A DNA stretch of 64,000 nt from Paenibacillus sedimenti (GTDB lineage Bacteria; Bacillota; Bacilli; Paenibacillales; NBRC-103111): the NCBI RefSeq assembly GCF_014534655.1, contig NZ_JACVVD010000001.1:930001-994000 (forward strand), in the 5' to 3' direction. Shown in pieces: positions 27,292-36,840 of the stretch. The notes under the pieces were generated by a model. The model did not search any database, was not told the DNA's origin, and worked only from the letters and a program-made list of their open reading frames with translations. Made by a program: the position numbers and the translations under genes. Positions within the stretch are counted from its first letter, which is position 1, and each line of letters opens with the position of its first letter.

Positions 27292-28068
27292 GTGGCAGGC
27301 TGGCTTCGCAAGAAAAATAAGAGCGCGATAGAAGCAAAATCAATCGAGGATGAGCCGCAATTTGATCTTCCTCCCTCCCGGCAAATGGTAACTGATGGTC
27401 CGCTTCTAACCGTTACAGGCGTACAGCGGTCCTTTCATGTCGGCAGTCAGAGGCTGGATGTGCTCAAAGGCATTGAAATGGAGCTGCTGCCCATGCAATT
27501 AGTCATGTTGAAAGGCCGCTCGGGTTCGGGGAAAACTACGCTGCTGAACTTGATTGGCGGCTTGGATCAGCCGAATGAGGGGGAGATCATGTTTCAAGGG
27601 CATCCCTTTCATCGCTGCAGCGATGATGAACGTACGCATATCCGGCGTAAGGAAATTGGTTTTATATTCCAATCTTTCGCTTTAATGCCGCTGCTCTCCG
27701 CATGGGAAAATGTCGAGCTCGCCCTGCGCATGGCAGGTACGCCTCGTTCCCAATGGAAATCGCGCGTGACACACTGTCTTGAGCTTGTCGGCCTGGGTAA
27801 GAGGATGCACCATCGACCTTTCGAACTATCCGGAGGTGAGCAGCAGCGGGTTGCCATTGCCAAGGCGATTGCTCACAGACCTTCACTGATTTTGGCGGAT
27901 GAGCCGACAGCAGAATTAGACTCGCAAATGGGTGCGCAGATTATGTCAGTTTTTCGCGACATCATTACAAGTGAGCAAGTAACGATATGTATGACTACTC
28001 ATGACCCTACGATTTTGGAGGTTGCCGATCATGTTTACGAAATGGTGGACGGAAGATTCGTCTCGTAA
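27292..28068 (+). CDS. ABC transporter ATPase, MacB/LolD family (first of two)
   Basis: A 258-residue ATPase with a charged N-terminal tail of about 35 residues. Walker A is GRSGSGKTT, the signature is LSGGEQQRVAIAKA and Walker B is LILADEPTAELD, the form used by FtsX-type permeases. It would power the FtsX-like permease encoded two genes on. The GTG start follows GGGAGG at good spacing. The adaptor gene starts inside its 3' end, so translation is tightly linked. A second, different ATPase is encoded downstream in the same operon. Confidence 0.88.
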   Translation: MAGWLRKKNKSAIEAKSIEDEPQFDLPPSRQMVTDGPLLTVTGVQRSFHVGSQRLDVLKGIEMELLPMQLVMLKGRSGSGKTTLLNLIGGLDQPNEGEIMFQGHPFHRCSDDERTHIRRKEIGFIFQSFALMPLLSAWENVELALRMAGTPRSQWKSRVTHCLELVGLGKRMHHRPFELSGGEQQRVAIAKAIAHRPSLILADEPTAELDSQMGAQIMSVFRDIITSEQVTICMTTHDPTILEVADHVYEMVDGRFVS

Positions 28069-29137
28069 CCGGACGTTGAAACCATTAGCTGCACTTATTT
28101 TATGTTCCAGTCTTATTTTTGCTTCCGGTTGTTCGCTGCTGCCTAAGGAGCAGGAAGAGGAAGCACTTCCGACCATCAACCCGCCCAAGCTTTCCAAAAA
28201 ACCGGAATATGTGGTGAAAACCGATACCCTGGAAACGAAGGTTCGAGGAAGCGGGCGTTTAATGGCTTTGCAGGAGGAAAAGCTGTTTTTCTCCGAAGAC
28301 ATGAACAGCAAGCGCATTAGTGCGATTCTTGTAAAAAACGGCGATGCTGTCGAAAAGGGCCAACCGATTGCCGAGCTCGACGTCTCCGACTTGGAGAGCG
28401 ATCTTAAGCGTAAACGGCTGCAAACCCGCAAAGATGAGCTGGCGATGATCGAAACGCTGCGTAAAGCCGATGAGATGACGCCGGAGCAAGTCGAGCAGGC
28501 GAAGATAGATTTTGAACTTAAACGGGAAGAGCTCAGCAAGCTGGATACGCAAGTGAGCAAAGCGAAGCTGCTCGCCCCGTTCAGCGGAACGATTGTTAGC
28601 GTGACCGCGAAGAAAGGCGACACTGTGAAATCCAATGAGTCCGTAGCAACGATTGCCGATTTAACCCAATTGACTGTGGCAGCAAGCATTACGGCAGACG
28701 ATGCGAAAAAAGTAGCGATCGGCATGGAAGTCCAGGTCGATATTAATTCCGCCGGTCAGCATAAGGGGAAAGTCAAGCAGCTGCCGAATCCGCAAACAAA
28801 CAACAACAATGGAGGCGGCGGCGGCTTCTTTCCGGGAGACGGTTCGGGGGGGCAGCAGGACTCCATTGATAACTACCTCGTTGTACAATTGGATGAGTTT
28901 CCGCAAGGCTTGAACCGGGGAACTCCGCTAAGCGTCACCATCATTACGCAAAGAAAAGAAAATGCGACCGTCATTCCGCTTGCGGCACTTCGCTCCTATT
29001 CAGGCCGTAACTATGTGCAGGTCATTGATAATCAAGGCAACAAGAAGGAAGTGGACGTGGAAATCGGCCAGCAGACTTCGACGGATGTGGAGATTGTCAA
29101 AGGCCTTACAGCGGGACAGAAAGTAGTGGGTCGATAA
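28031..29137 (+). CDS. HlyD/MacA-like adaptor lipoprotein
   Basis: About 368 residues. An N-terminal signal ends in the lipobox FASGC (Cys ~27), making it a membrane-anchored lipoprotein. Then come a beta-barrel/lipoyl part, a helical hairpin (residues ~110-175, rich in K/E) and a second lipoyl half (LLAPFSGTIVSVTAKKGDTV). A short Gly/Asn-rich insert lies near residues 255-275. The ATG at 28031 has GGAGGT 8 nt upstream; an earlier in-frame ATG at 28001 lacks a site. It overlaps the ATPase gene by 38 nt and the permease by 1 nt. Confidence 0.85.
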   Translation: MFTKWWTEDSSRNRTLKPLAALILCSSLIFASGCSLLPKEQEEEALPTINPPKLSKKPEYVVKTDTLETKVRGSGRLMALQEEKLFFSEDMNSKRISAILVKNGDAVEKGQPIAELDVSDLESDLKRKRLQTRKDELAMIETLRKADEMTPEQVEQAKIDFELKREELSKLDTQVSKAKLLAPFSGTIVSVTAKKGDTVKSNESVATIADLTQLTVAASITADDAKKVAIGMEVQVDINSAGQHKGKVKQLPNPQTNNNNGGGGGFFPGDGSGGQQDSIDNYLVVQLDEFPQGLNRGTPLSVTIITQRKENATVIPLAALRSYSGRNYVQVIDNQGNKKEVDVEIGQQTSTDVEIVKGLTAGQKVVGR

Positions 29138-32094
29138 TGTCCATGCCAATGCTGCGGTTTTTGTTTCGCAAAATGTGGAATACCCGTTGGCTGACGCTCA
29201 GCACACTTCTTGGACTCGTGATGGCGGTTGCTTTCACGACAAGCATACCGATGTACGCGGACGGATCGCTGAAGCGGGTCGTCGCCAAATCGTTGGAGGA
29301 GAAAAGCAGCGGATTGCCTGCGGGCTCACTGCTCATTCGTTATCAAGCAGTAGGTTCCGATCGTGCAGGGTTAACAGAGCTGAACGACGTCAATGTCTAT
29401 ATCCAGGATCAGATTCCGAAAGATATCGGCTTCCCCACAGACGCTTATGCAAGAAGTTATACCATTAGAGGAGCCCAGTTAACTCCCGCAGATCCAACGA
29501 AAGTGGATCCGAGCAAACGCCGGCAGATGACGTTGACCTCTTTAAGCGCTCTGAACGAGCAAGTAGAATGGTCGATCGGGCAGATGGCTTCCGATAAGCT
29601 TGATAACGGGGTTATCGAAGCCGTTGTATTGGAAGAAGCGATGTATCGGAATGATCTGCATGTTGGCGATGTGTTCAATTATTCGGTGTCCGGTGCCAGT
29701 GGGAGTCAATTGCTCAAGGTGAAGATCGCCGGTTCATTCAAACCGAAGAATGAGAACGATCCTTATTGGTTCCAAGGTCTTGAAGGCCTGGTGAATTCAT
29801 TAATTGTCAGCGATGATGTATTCATGAAGTCGTTGTTAACCGAGAAAAAAATTCCGCTTCAACTCGCGAACTGGTATTATGCTTTCGATCTTCGTAACAT
29901 TCAGACGAGTCAGCTGTCTGCCCTCGGGAATCGTTTGGAACGATTGGATATCAACTTGTTTCAGAAGTTGAAAAATACGAAAGTGGACGTATCTTTCCAA
30001 CCGATTCTGAATGAATTCAAAGCGCAAAGCGTGCAGATGCAGATTTTGCTATTCACGCTTGCAGCGCCGATGATCGCGATGGTGTTCTACTATATTGTGA
30101 TGAACGCCAAACAATCGCTCGATCGTCAGCGAAGCGTGATTGCCGTTCTTCGAAGCCGAGGCGGAAGCACGAAGCAGATAATAGGCATATACTTTCTGGA
30201 AGGATTGGCGCTCGGTATCATTGCACTGCTCGTAGGTCCGTTCATCGGATGGTTTATGGCCAAAAGCATTGGTTCCTCCAGCGGCTTCTTAACCTTTGTA
30301 GATCGCAAATCCATTCCTGTCGGTTTCACGACGGAAGCGATGCTGTACGGAGGACTCGCAATTGTCATCGCGATTATGGCTAGCGTGATCCCAGCGGTGA
30401 TCTTTGCCAGATCTTCGATCGTCAATTACAAGCAGCAGCTAGCACGGTCCGACCGATCTCCCTTGTGGCAGCGGTGGTTCCTGGACATTGTCCTGCTTGG
30501 AGTTGTAGGGTACGGATACTACTTGTTTGACCAAAGGCAATTGCTGTCTGTGCAAACCGGGCTGACAACGGATCAATTGCAGGTGCATCCGCTGCTGTTC
30601 TTCGTGCCGGCGCTCTCGATCTTCGCGCTGGGGCTGTTCTTCCTGCGGATCTTTCCGTGGCTGCTGCGTCTGTTTGGCTGGCTGGGGCGCAGATTTCTGC
30701 CCGTGCCGCTTTACTTGACGCTTGCGCAGCTATCCCGATCCGCCAAAGCGTACTATCCGCTCATGCTGCTGCTTGTGCTCACGCTCGGCCTTGGCGTTTA
30801 CAACTCCTCGGCCGCCCGTACGATCGATCTGAATTCAACGGAGCGGACGCTTTATCAATACGGCACCGACGTCGTGCTGCAGACGGTGTGGGAAGGCTTC
30901 TCCGACGATCTGCCCAAGGACCCGAATGCGGGTCAGGGGAATGGCGGCGGAGGCAATGGTTCGGGCCAAGGCGGCCAAGGCCAGGGTGGCGGTTCTGGCG
31001 GTAACGGAGGATCCGGTGCAGGAGGCGGTCAAGGTGGCGCTGGTGGCGGTGGCGGTGGCGGTGGTCCTAAACCGGGAGAAGAGACGCCGTCTAAGATTCG
31101 CTACGTAGAACCTCCGTTCCAGTTATTCCGCGAACTGGAGGGCGTTGAGGCAGCAGCCAGAGTGCTGCAGACGAAAGGAAACGTCGTCGTTTCAGGCAAG
31201 TCGACTGGCAATGGTTTGGTCATGGGCATCGATAACGTCGATTTCGCCAAAGTCGCTTGGTTCCGAAATGACTTGTTCCCGGCGCATCCGAACCAGTATT
31301 TGAACTTGCTGGGCACTTATGAGCAAGCTGTCATTATTCCTTCGAATTATGCAAGCAAATATGCGCTGAAAGAAGGCGATTTGCTTTCCATTTCAATTCA
31401 GCAGCAGCCTGTGGAATTCGTCATTGTCGGCATTCTGCCTTACTGGCCGAGTCAATATCCGGATCAGACGCCATTTTTCATAACGAATCTGGAATATTTG
31501 TATGATCAGGCGCCTATTGCGCCTTATGAAGTTTGGCTCAAGATGAAGCCGGACGCCAGGGTTACGCCGATGGTGACTTCTTTGCAAGCCAAAGGCATTG
31601 AAATCGCATCGGTCAAAGATGTGCGCAATGAACTGATTACGCAGAAGAAGCACCCCGCTCGTGGCGGAGTGTTTGGAATTCTCAGTCTAGGTTTTCTGGT
31701 TTCTGTGATCGTGTCATTAATTGGATATATGTTGTATTGGTTCTTTAATCTTTCCAGCAGGGTTGTGCAATTCGGTGTTCTCCGCGCGATGGGGCTTTCC
31801 CGCAAGCAATTGACAGGTATGCTGCTTCTCGAGCAGGGCTTTACAGCGGGATTATCCATTGCTCTGGGCATCGGAATCGGTAAACTCACGAGCTATTTCT
31901 TTCTTCCGTTCCTGCAAACGTCAGAGAATGTGAAAACGCAAGTGCCGCCGTTTCGCGTTGTCTTTGATTCCAAGGACACGTATCAGCTTTACTTCGTCGT
32001 TGCTTTCATGATGCTGACCGGCGCCATGCTGTTGTTCCTGCACATTCGCAGGCTGCGCGTTCATCAGGCCGTGAAGCTCGGAGAGGAGAAATAA
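29137..32094 (+). CDS. Large FtsX-type ABC permease with a Gly-rich extracytoplasmic insert
   Basis: A 985-residue permease with about 10 membrane segments: one near the N-terminus, a group at ~300-560 and three at the C-terminus (FtsX pattern), separated by large external regions. Between residues ~595 and 650 is a run almost entirely of Gly with Ser, Asn and Gln, just after a membrane segment and before a MacB-like external domain. This makes it far larger than MacB (about 650). It starts on the A of the adaptor stop codon. Likely role: mechanotransmission or export of an envelope substrate, not import. Confidence 0.82.
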   Translation: MSMPMLRFLFRKMWNTRWLTLSTLLGLVMAVAFTTSIPMYADGSLKRVVAKSLEEKSSGLPAGSLLIRYQAVGSDRAGLTELNDVNVYIQDQIPKDIGFPTDAYARSYTIRGAQLTPADPTKVDPSKRRQMTLTSLSALNEQVEWSIGQMASDKLDNGVIEAVVLEEAMYRNDLHVGDVFNYSVSGASGSQLLKVKIAGSFKPKNENDPYWFQGLEGLVNSLIVSDDVFMKSLLTEKKIPLQLANWYYAFDLRNIQTSQLSALGNRLERLDINLFQKLKNTKVDVSFQPILNEFKAQSVQMQILLFTLAAPMIAMVFYYIVMNAKQSLDRQRSVIAVLRSRGGSTKQIIGIYFLEGLALGIIALLVGPFIGWFMAKSIGSSSGFLTFVDRKSIPVGFTTEAMLYGGLAIVIAIMASVIPAVIFARSSIVNYKQQLARSDRSPLWQRWFLDIVLLGVVGYGYYLFDQRQLLSVQTGLTTDQLQVHPLLFFVPALSIFALGLFFLRIFPWLLRLFGWLGRRFLPVPLYLTLAQLSRSAKAYYPLMLLLVLTLGLGVYNSSAARTIDLNSTERTLYQYGTDVVLQTVWEGFSDDLPKDPNAGQGNGGGGNGSGQGGQGQGGGSGGNGGSGAGGGQGGAGGGGGGGGPKPGEETPSKIRYVEPPFQLFRELEGVEAAARVLQTKGNVVVSGKSTGNGLVMGIDNVDFAKVAWFRNDLFPAHPNQYLNLLGTYEQAVIIPSNYASKYALKEGDLLSISIQQQPVEFVIVGILPYWPSQYPDQTPFFITNLEYLYDQAPIAPYEVWLKMKPDARVTPMVTSLQAKGIEIASVKDVRNELITQKKHPARGGVFGILSLGFLVSVIVSLIGYMLYWFFNLSSRVVQFGVLRAMGLSRKQLTGMLLLEQGFTAGLSIALGIGIGKLTSYFFLPFLQTSENVKTQVPPFRVVFDSKDTYQLYFVVAFMMLTGAMLLFLHIRRLRVHQAVKLGEEK

Positions 32095-32097
32095 TTC

Positions 32098-33024
32098 ATG
32101 ATTACATGTGAAGGCTTGGTCAAAATATACAAAACCGACGACATCGAGGTTGTCGCTCTGCAAGGGCTCAACATTCATATTGAGCCTGGTGAGCTCATGG
32201 CGATTATCGGCAACAGCGGAAGCGGCAAATCTACACTGCTCAATATTTTAGGGGGGTTGGATCGTCCGTCTGCAGGTCAAGTGAAGGTCGGCGATTGGGA
32301 TTTGCTCAAGATCACCGACAAACAGCTTGTAGAATATAAGCGCAATACGGTAGGTTTTATTTGGCAAAATAACGCGCGGAATCTGGTCTCGTACCTGACC
32401 GCACTGGAAAATGTGGAAATGCCGATGATGCTAAGCGGCAAGTATGACCGCGCCTATGCCAAACAACTGCTCGAATGGGTCGGGCTTGGCCACCGGATGA
32501 ATAACAAGCTGCAGGAGTTGTCGGGGGGTGAACAGCAGCGGGTCGCGATCGCCATATCACTGGCGAATCGCCCGCGTTTGCTGCTGGCGGATGAGCCGAC
32601 CGGATCCGTCGATACGAAGACGGCGGATATGATTCTTTCCATTTTCCAGCGGTTGAACAAGGAGCTCGGCGTAACGATTGTGATTGTTACGCACGATTTG
32701 TCCATGGCTGGCAAGGTGGGGCGGGTGGTTGCCATCCGGGACGGGATGACCAGCTCGGAGTTCATTGCCCGTAATCCGTCCATCCATTCTCGAGACGGTT
32801 CCTCTGGTTCGGGACTGACAGCGCAGGCCCACGAAGAATATGTGGTGCTGGATCGCGCCGGGCGCTTGCAGGTACCCAAAGAATACTTGGCCGCTCTGCA
32901 AATTAACGGTAAAGCGACCATGGAGTTCGATGGCGAGAAGATTATGATCAAAGCCCCGAATTCCTTGGACAAAAAGGAAGATATCGAACCAAATACACAA
33001 ATTGTTGGAGGAAAAATGAAATGA
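32098..33024 (+). CDS. ABC ATPase, MacB/LolD family, with a C-terminal AbrB-like extension (second of two)
   Basis: A 308-residue ATPase: Walker A GNSGSGKST, signature LSGGEQQRVAIAIS, Walker B LLLADEPTGSVD. The core ends near residue 225. A further ~80 residues contain VLDRAGRLQVPKEYLAAL and a hydrophobic strand, resembling an AbrB/SpoVT-type swapped hairpin. Such a tail is not part of ordinary LolD/MacB ATPases and could dimerise or regulate. It lies 3 nt after the permease and overlaps the solute-binding gene by 4 nt. It may pair with the first ATPase as a heterodimer. Confidence 0.85.
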   Translation: MITCEGLVKIYKTDDIEVVALQGLNIHIEPGELMAIIGNSGSGKSTLLNILGGLDRPSAGQVKVGDWDLLKITDKQLVEYKRNTVGFIWQNNARNLVSYLTALENVEMPMMLSGKYDRAYAKQLLEWVGLGHRMNNKLQELSGGEQQRVAIAISLANRPRLLLADEPTGSVDTKTADMILSIFQRLNKELGVTIVIVTHDLSMAGKVGRVVAIRDGMTSSEFIARNPSIHSRDGSSGSGLTAQAHEEYVVLDRAGRLQVPKEYLAALQINGKATMEFDGEKIMIKAPNSLDKKEDIEPNTQIVGGKMK

Positions 33025-34493
33025 AAACCTTGAATCGTAAAATTCTTGCTGTATCCTTAACTTTGGCTATGGTCGCTCCGCTCGCTGTAGCGTGCAGCAA
33101 AGGCGAAAAAGCGGATGATCAAAAGGAGCGCGTGCTTAAAATCGCGACTACAGGCTACGGTGGTGACGATGAATACTTCCGCCAGCAGTTCACGGAGATT
33201 TTTGAATTTGCCAATCCGAATATCAAGATTGAAATTATTTCGACCATGGATGAGAAATACCGATATGGCGGCATGCAACCAGGCGAGAAAATGCCGGATC
33301 CGCTAGAGAAGCTCAAGGAAGTTATGCAAGGCGACAATCCGCCGGATTTGGTCATGATGGGGTATGAACAACTTCCGGATTTGATCGAAAACAATTTGCT
33401 GACGCAGCTGGATCCTCTGATTACAAAGGATAAATTCGATACGGCAGGTATCGTTCCGGCTGTCATTGACGGCATCAAAAACGCCGGTGGCGGCAAACTT
33501 TACGCGTTGGCACCTTCTTTCAGCTCATCCGCACTCATTTATAATAAGAAAATGTTCACGGATGCCGGCGCTGATTTCCCGAAAGACGGGATGACCTGGG
33601 ATGAGGTGTTCGATCTGGCAAAGCGCGTAGCGAAAGGAGAAGGCGAGAACAAAGTCAGCGGATTCTCTTTCTCCACACAAGCTCAAGGCGATTTGTTCTA
33701 CGGCATGCAGACATACACAGCTCCGCTGCAATTGAAAATGTTTGATGATGCCGGCGAGAAAATGACGGTTGATACCGATCAATGGGAAAAAGTCTGGGCG
33801 AAAATGGCACAAATGCAAAAAGAAAACGTATTCCCGGATCTCTTCGATCCTCAGAAGCCGATGAATCGACAATTTGATCAGCAAAACCCGTTTGCTTACG
33901 ACGATTTCATGTCAGGACGTCTGGCCATGAGTATTATCCATTATGGGCAAGTTCAACAGCTTACGAACGCAAACAAAAATGCGGCAAGCTTTAAAGGTTA
34001 TACGCCGATCGAATGGGATGTCGTGACCATGCCTTCCCATCCGGAAGCCAAGGGTGTGGGCGGCGCTATCTACATGAACGGCATTATGGGTATTAACGCC
34101 AAAGCGCAAAACTCGCCGGACGCCTGGAAATTCATTCAATTTATTAACGGCGACGATTGGGCCAAATTAAAATCTCACAGTAGTTATAATCTGGTAGCGC
34201 GCTCCAAATACTTGAAGCCGAAAGACGGTCAAGATTTCCACATGGAAGCTTTCTATAATGTGACGCCGGCTCCGATGGAAAATAACAACAATAAGATCTT
34301 CCAAGAAAAACCTTACATTTATCAAGTTCAAGATATCGGCCGCCAGCAATTCGACAACGTGCTGAAAGGCAAGAAGACGGCCCGCGAAGCGTTGAAAGAG
34401 TGGCAAACGCAAGGGGACGCCATGCTGAAGCAGATGAAAGAAAATCCGAACCAGCCGGTTCCACAGCCAGCAACGATGGGTGTGGCGGGTTAA
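33021..34493 (+). CDS. Family-1 extracellular solute-binding lipoprotein
   Basis: A 490-residue lipoprotein: the signal ends at LAVAC (Cys ~25), and the mature part has the fold pattern of sugar-type family-1 binding proteins, with a conserved YALAPSFSSSALIYNKK segment and repeated Trp/Tyr in the second lobe. Such proteins normally serve MalF/MalG-type importers, but none is present. The gene is instead coupled (ATGA overlap) to an FtsX-type exporter operon. It could present a ligand to the permease or sense it. The ligand is not predictable. Confidence 0.85.
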   Translation: MKTLNRKILAVSLTLAMVAPLAVACSKGEKADDQKERVLKIATTGYGGDDEYFRQQFTEIFEFANPNIKIEIISTMDEKYRYGGMQPGEKMPDPLEKLKEVMQGDNPPDLVMMGYEQLPDLIENNLLTQLDPLITKDKFDTAGIVPAVIDGIKNAGGGKLYALAPSFSSSALIYNKKMFTDAGADFPKDGMTWDEVFDLAKRVAKGEGENKVSGFSFSTQAQGDLFYGMQTYTAPLQLKMFDDAGEKMTVDTDQWEKVWAKMAQMQKENVFPDLFDPQKPMNRQFDQQNPFAYDDFMSGRLAMSIIHYGQVQQLTNANKNAASFKGYTPIEWDVVTMPSHPEAKGVGGAIYMNGIMGINAKAQNSPDAWKFIQFINGDDWAKLKSHSSYNLVARSKYLKPKDGQDFHMEAFYNVTPAPMENNNNKIFQEKPYIYQVQDIGRQQFDNVLKGKKTAREALKEWQTQGDAMLKQMKENPNQPVPQPATMGVAG

Positions 34494-34507
34494 AATTGTA
34501 AGCTTGT

Positions 34508-34536
34508 AAGCTTGCTTCCATTTGGGAAGCAAGCTT
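34508..34536 (+). terminator. Perfect 12-bp hairpin between solute-binding and secreted-protein genes
   Basis: AAGCTTGCTTCC and GGAAGCAAGCTT pair perfectly around a 5-nt loop. No T tract follows, so an mRNA-stabilising or processing role between the two genes is as likely as termination. Confidence 0.5.
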
Positions 34537-34580
34537 ATCTAAGCCCATGCACGAAAAACTCTTAGGAGGTCATCAAAGAC

Positions 34581-36737
34581 ATGAACACCAAGTTTCGATA
34601 CAAACGTCTGGCTACAATCGCTTTGTCTGCAACGCTTGCGCTAGGAGCGGTCACTCCCGTTTGGGCGGACGGCACTGCGGCAGCGGTTACTTCATCTGTA
34701 GGCAAGGTCTCCATAACGGGAAGCAGCTATTTTGAGCTGAAGCAGATTCATGTGCTGCCTGATCAGAACGGCAAACTGGCGACATTCACCGTCACCATAC
34801 ATAATGAAGGAAGCAGCGAACTCCAGTTTATAGATTATTGGGTGAGGCTGAAGAGCAAGTCGGGCAATCAATTCTCGGCGCGTTTGCTGCCTGCGTATAA
34901 AGACAAGAATCGAGTGGCTCCCGGTTCCAGCACAGACCTGATTTTCTATGCGACAGTCAATGCCAATACGAATTTGCAGGATCTCGTTGTTCAATTTATT
35001 AAATGGGACTTCAGTCAATCGAATTTTGAGCGATTGCTTGGTGAAGTGGCTGTGCCGGATTCCTATACGGATGTAACGCCAGCGGATGGGGCTGCGGTAG
35101 TTTCCATTGGCGGAACGGACGTGAAAGCTTCAATTAAGAAATATGTCAGCAACAAAAATGAGAAATACCACGTACCAACCGTGTATTTGACACTCGAGAA
35201 CGCTGGAAGTCACACGGTAACCATTCCTTCGTACTTATTCTCCATTCGTACTTCGGAAGGGCTGCTGTATCCTTTAGAGGCTAAAGGGATTAAAGACTTG
35301 AAGATTAACCCGAAGGAAAGCAAGGAGATTCAACTTTCGGGTTCCATTCCAGTCGCTGTGACGGCTGATAATTGGCAGCTGACGGTAGCTGAAACGATCG
35401 CGGACCTTAAATTGAACGTATCCGTTGCCGCTTTCCAACTGCCGGCTGTATCCCAGGGTGATGGCGGATCGGTAGGCAAAGAATACTCATTTACAAATAA
35501 ATCGGGTGTATATACTGCACAGCTGAATGCGCTGCACCGATTGCCATGGGATGATCAGGACATCTTGACTGCTGATTTGACCTTAAGCAATAAAGGCGAC
35601 CAATCGTTGCCGATTCCCAATTTAACGGGGTACTTCCTGCTTGATGATGCTGTGAAAATCGATGCGAAGCTGATTCAGACTGCTAAAGTGATTGGGTTGG
35701 GTGCCGGAGCCAACGTGAACCTGCAGCTTGCAGGAAAGGTTCCGTATACTTACGAATTCTCTAACATCAAGCTTGTCCTGCAAGAGAAAGAGGGCGGAAC
35801 ACCTGCGACTGGGACAGGAACCGATACAGGCAGCGGGAGTATTACGGATGTGCTTGAGTTCTCTACACAAGCTGAGGTCCAGGCGATTCCATATATCAGC
35901 ATGGGGCAATCATACACTTCGACTGATGTAGGGCGTAAAACCAAATATGTAATACGAAATGTATCTACCTATGAGGATAAAACGAACATCATGTACTCAG
36001 CAATGGTCGAAGCGACAAATCTGGAGAAACGGTTCACGAATATGAGCAAATTGGTGGCCAATTTCCGTTCGTCGGATGGAACTGTATTTCCGGCGACAGT
36101 CGCCGAAGTGAAAAATAAAGTGAGCCCTAGCGGTAAAGCACTGTTAAACGTCTGGGCTTCGGTCCCGAAAGGATACTCAACGGCCAATATGAGCTTACTG
36201 CTCGGCGATGCGGTTACGGATGGCAAGCTATCCGAAGGCGACAAAGCGGTAGCGGACTCATATGTGAACCCTGTAGCTTACTGGCTGCCTGATGAGAAAA
36301 AAGATGTCAAAACGACGCTGGCGAATATCGGGTTGTTCCCCTATACGATCAATATCAATAAGATCGGAACTTCAATCGATGGCAGCAATTTCACTTTGAA
36401 ATTCGATTATGAATTAACGAAGGAAAAACTGACAGAAATAAACACGGAGGGTCATAACCTGCTGCTCGTCTTTGAAGACGGTGGCGGTGAAAAACGTTTC
36501 GAGAAGAAGTTTGATTTCAAAGACTTTGATGTGATCAATGGGGATTCGACTGCGGATGAAGATACAAAGATTCGTCTCGGGAAGCGGGAGAATTTCAAAA
36601 TTTCGATCTCCGATCCGGGGCTCATTTTCAAAACGAAATTCCTTAAACAATATACACTCAGCGTCTATGACGAGTTTCAAGGGCAAAGAAAGCTGCTCGC
36701 TTCGCAAAAAGCGGACTGGTTTATCACAACGGACTAA
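34581..36737 (+). CDS. Large secreted multi-domain beta protein A, unknown function
   Basis: 718 residues with a Sec signal peptide ending near VWADG (residue ~34) and no anchor. The mature part looks like several Ig-like beta domains, each with alternating hydrophobic strands and phrases like VTIHNEGSSELQFIDYWVRL, LTLENAGSHTVTIPSYLFSI and LTLSNKGDQSLPIPNLTGYF at about 160-residue spacing, a pattern known from DUF4352/telokin-like domains. A Thr/Gly-rich linker lies near residue 408. The last ~150 residues match the end of the secreted protein at 41569-43311 in layout (FPY start, LYDEF-like end). It follows the ABC operon; GGAGG precedes the ATG. Confidence 0.75.
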   Translation: MNTKFRYKRLATIALSATLALGAVTPVWADGTAAAVTSSVGKVSITGSSYFELKQIHVLPDQNGKLATFTVTIHNEGSSELQFIDYWVRLKSKSGNQFSARLLPAYKDKNRVAPGSSTDLIFYATVNANTNLQDLVVQFIKWDFSQSNFERLLGEVAVPDSYTDVTPADGAAVVSIGGTDVKASIKKYVSNKNEKYHVPTVYLTLENAGSHTVTIPSYLFSIRTSEGLLYPLEAKGIKDLKINPKESKEIQLSGSIPVAVTADNWQLTVAETIADLKLNVSVAAFQLPAVSQGDGGSVGKEYSFTNKSGVYTAQLNALHRLPWDDQDILTADLTLSNKGDQSLPIPNLTGYFLLDDAVKIDAKLIQTAKVIGLGAGANVNLQLAGKVPYTYEFSNIKLVLQEKEGGTPATGTGTDTGSGSITDVLEFSTQAEVQAIPYISMGQSYTSTDVGRKTKYVIRNVSTYEDKTNIMYSAMVEATNLEKRFTNMSKLVANFRSSDGTVFPATVAEVKNKVSPSGKALLNVWASVPKGYSTANMSLLLGDAVTDGKLSEGDKAVADSYVNPVAYWLPDEKKDVKTTLANIGLFPYTININKIGTSIDGSNFTLKFDYELTKEKLTEINTEGHNLLLVFEDGGGEKRFEKKFDFKDFDVINGDSTADEDTKIRLGKRENFKISISDPGLIFKTKFLKQYTLSVYDEFQGQRKLLASQKADWFITTD

Positions 36738-36756
36738 TTCATACGATTCATACCTA

Positions 36757-36781
36757 AGCGGAGGCCTTGTGCCTTCGCTTC
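36757..36781 (+). terminator. Hairpin after secreted protein A
   Basis: AAGCGGAGGC pairs with GCCTTCGCTT (one G-T pair) around a 5-nt loop. The T run after it is weak. The 363-nt gap to the RND gene also holds the 12-bp repeats at 36841-36870 and no gene. Confidence 0.45.
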
Positions 36782-36840
36782 TTGGCATGTATTTTGGGGG
36801 ATTGCAAGTCACATGAAGTCATAGCTATCAGGGATTAGGC

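Noticed and set aside
31020-31070. GGTGGC-type tandem repeat as a CRISPR or satellite
   Set aside because: It is codon repetition of the Gly-rich insert within the permease frame, without spacers. No CRISPR array was seen anywhere in the window.
34144-34548. 134-codon antisense frame at the end of the solute-binding gene
   Set aside because: It crosses the intergenic hairpin and lacks a ribosome site; the plus-strand gene explains the DNA.
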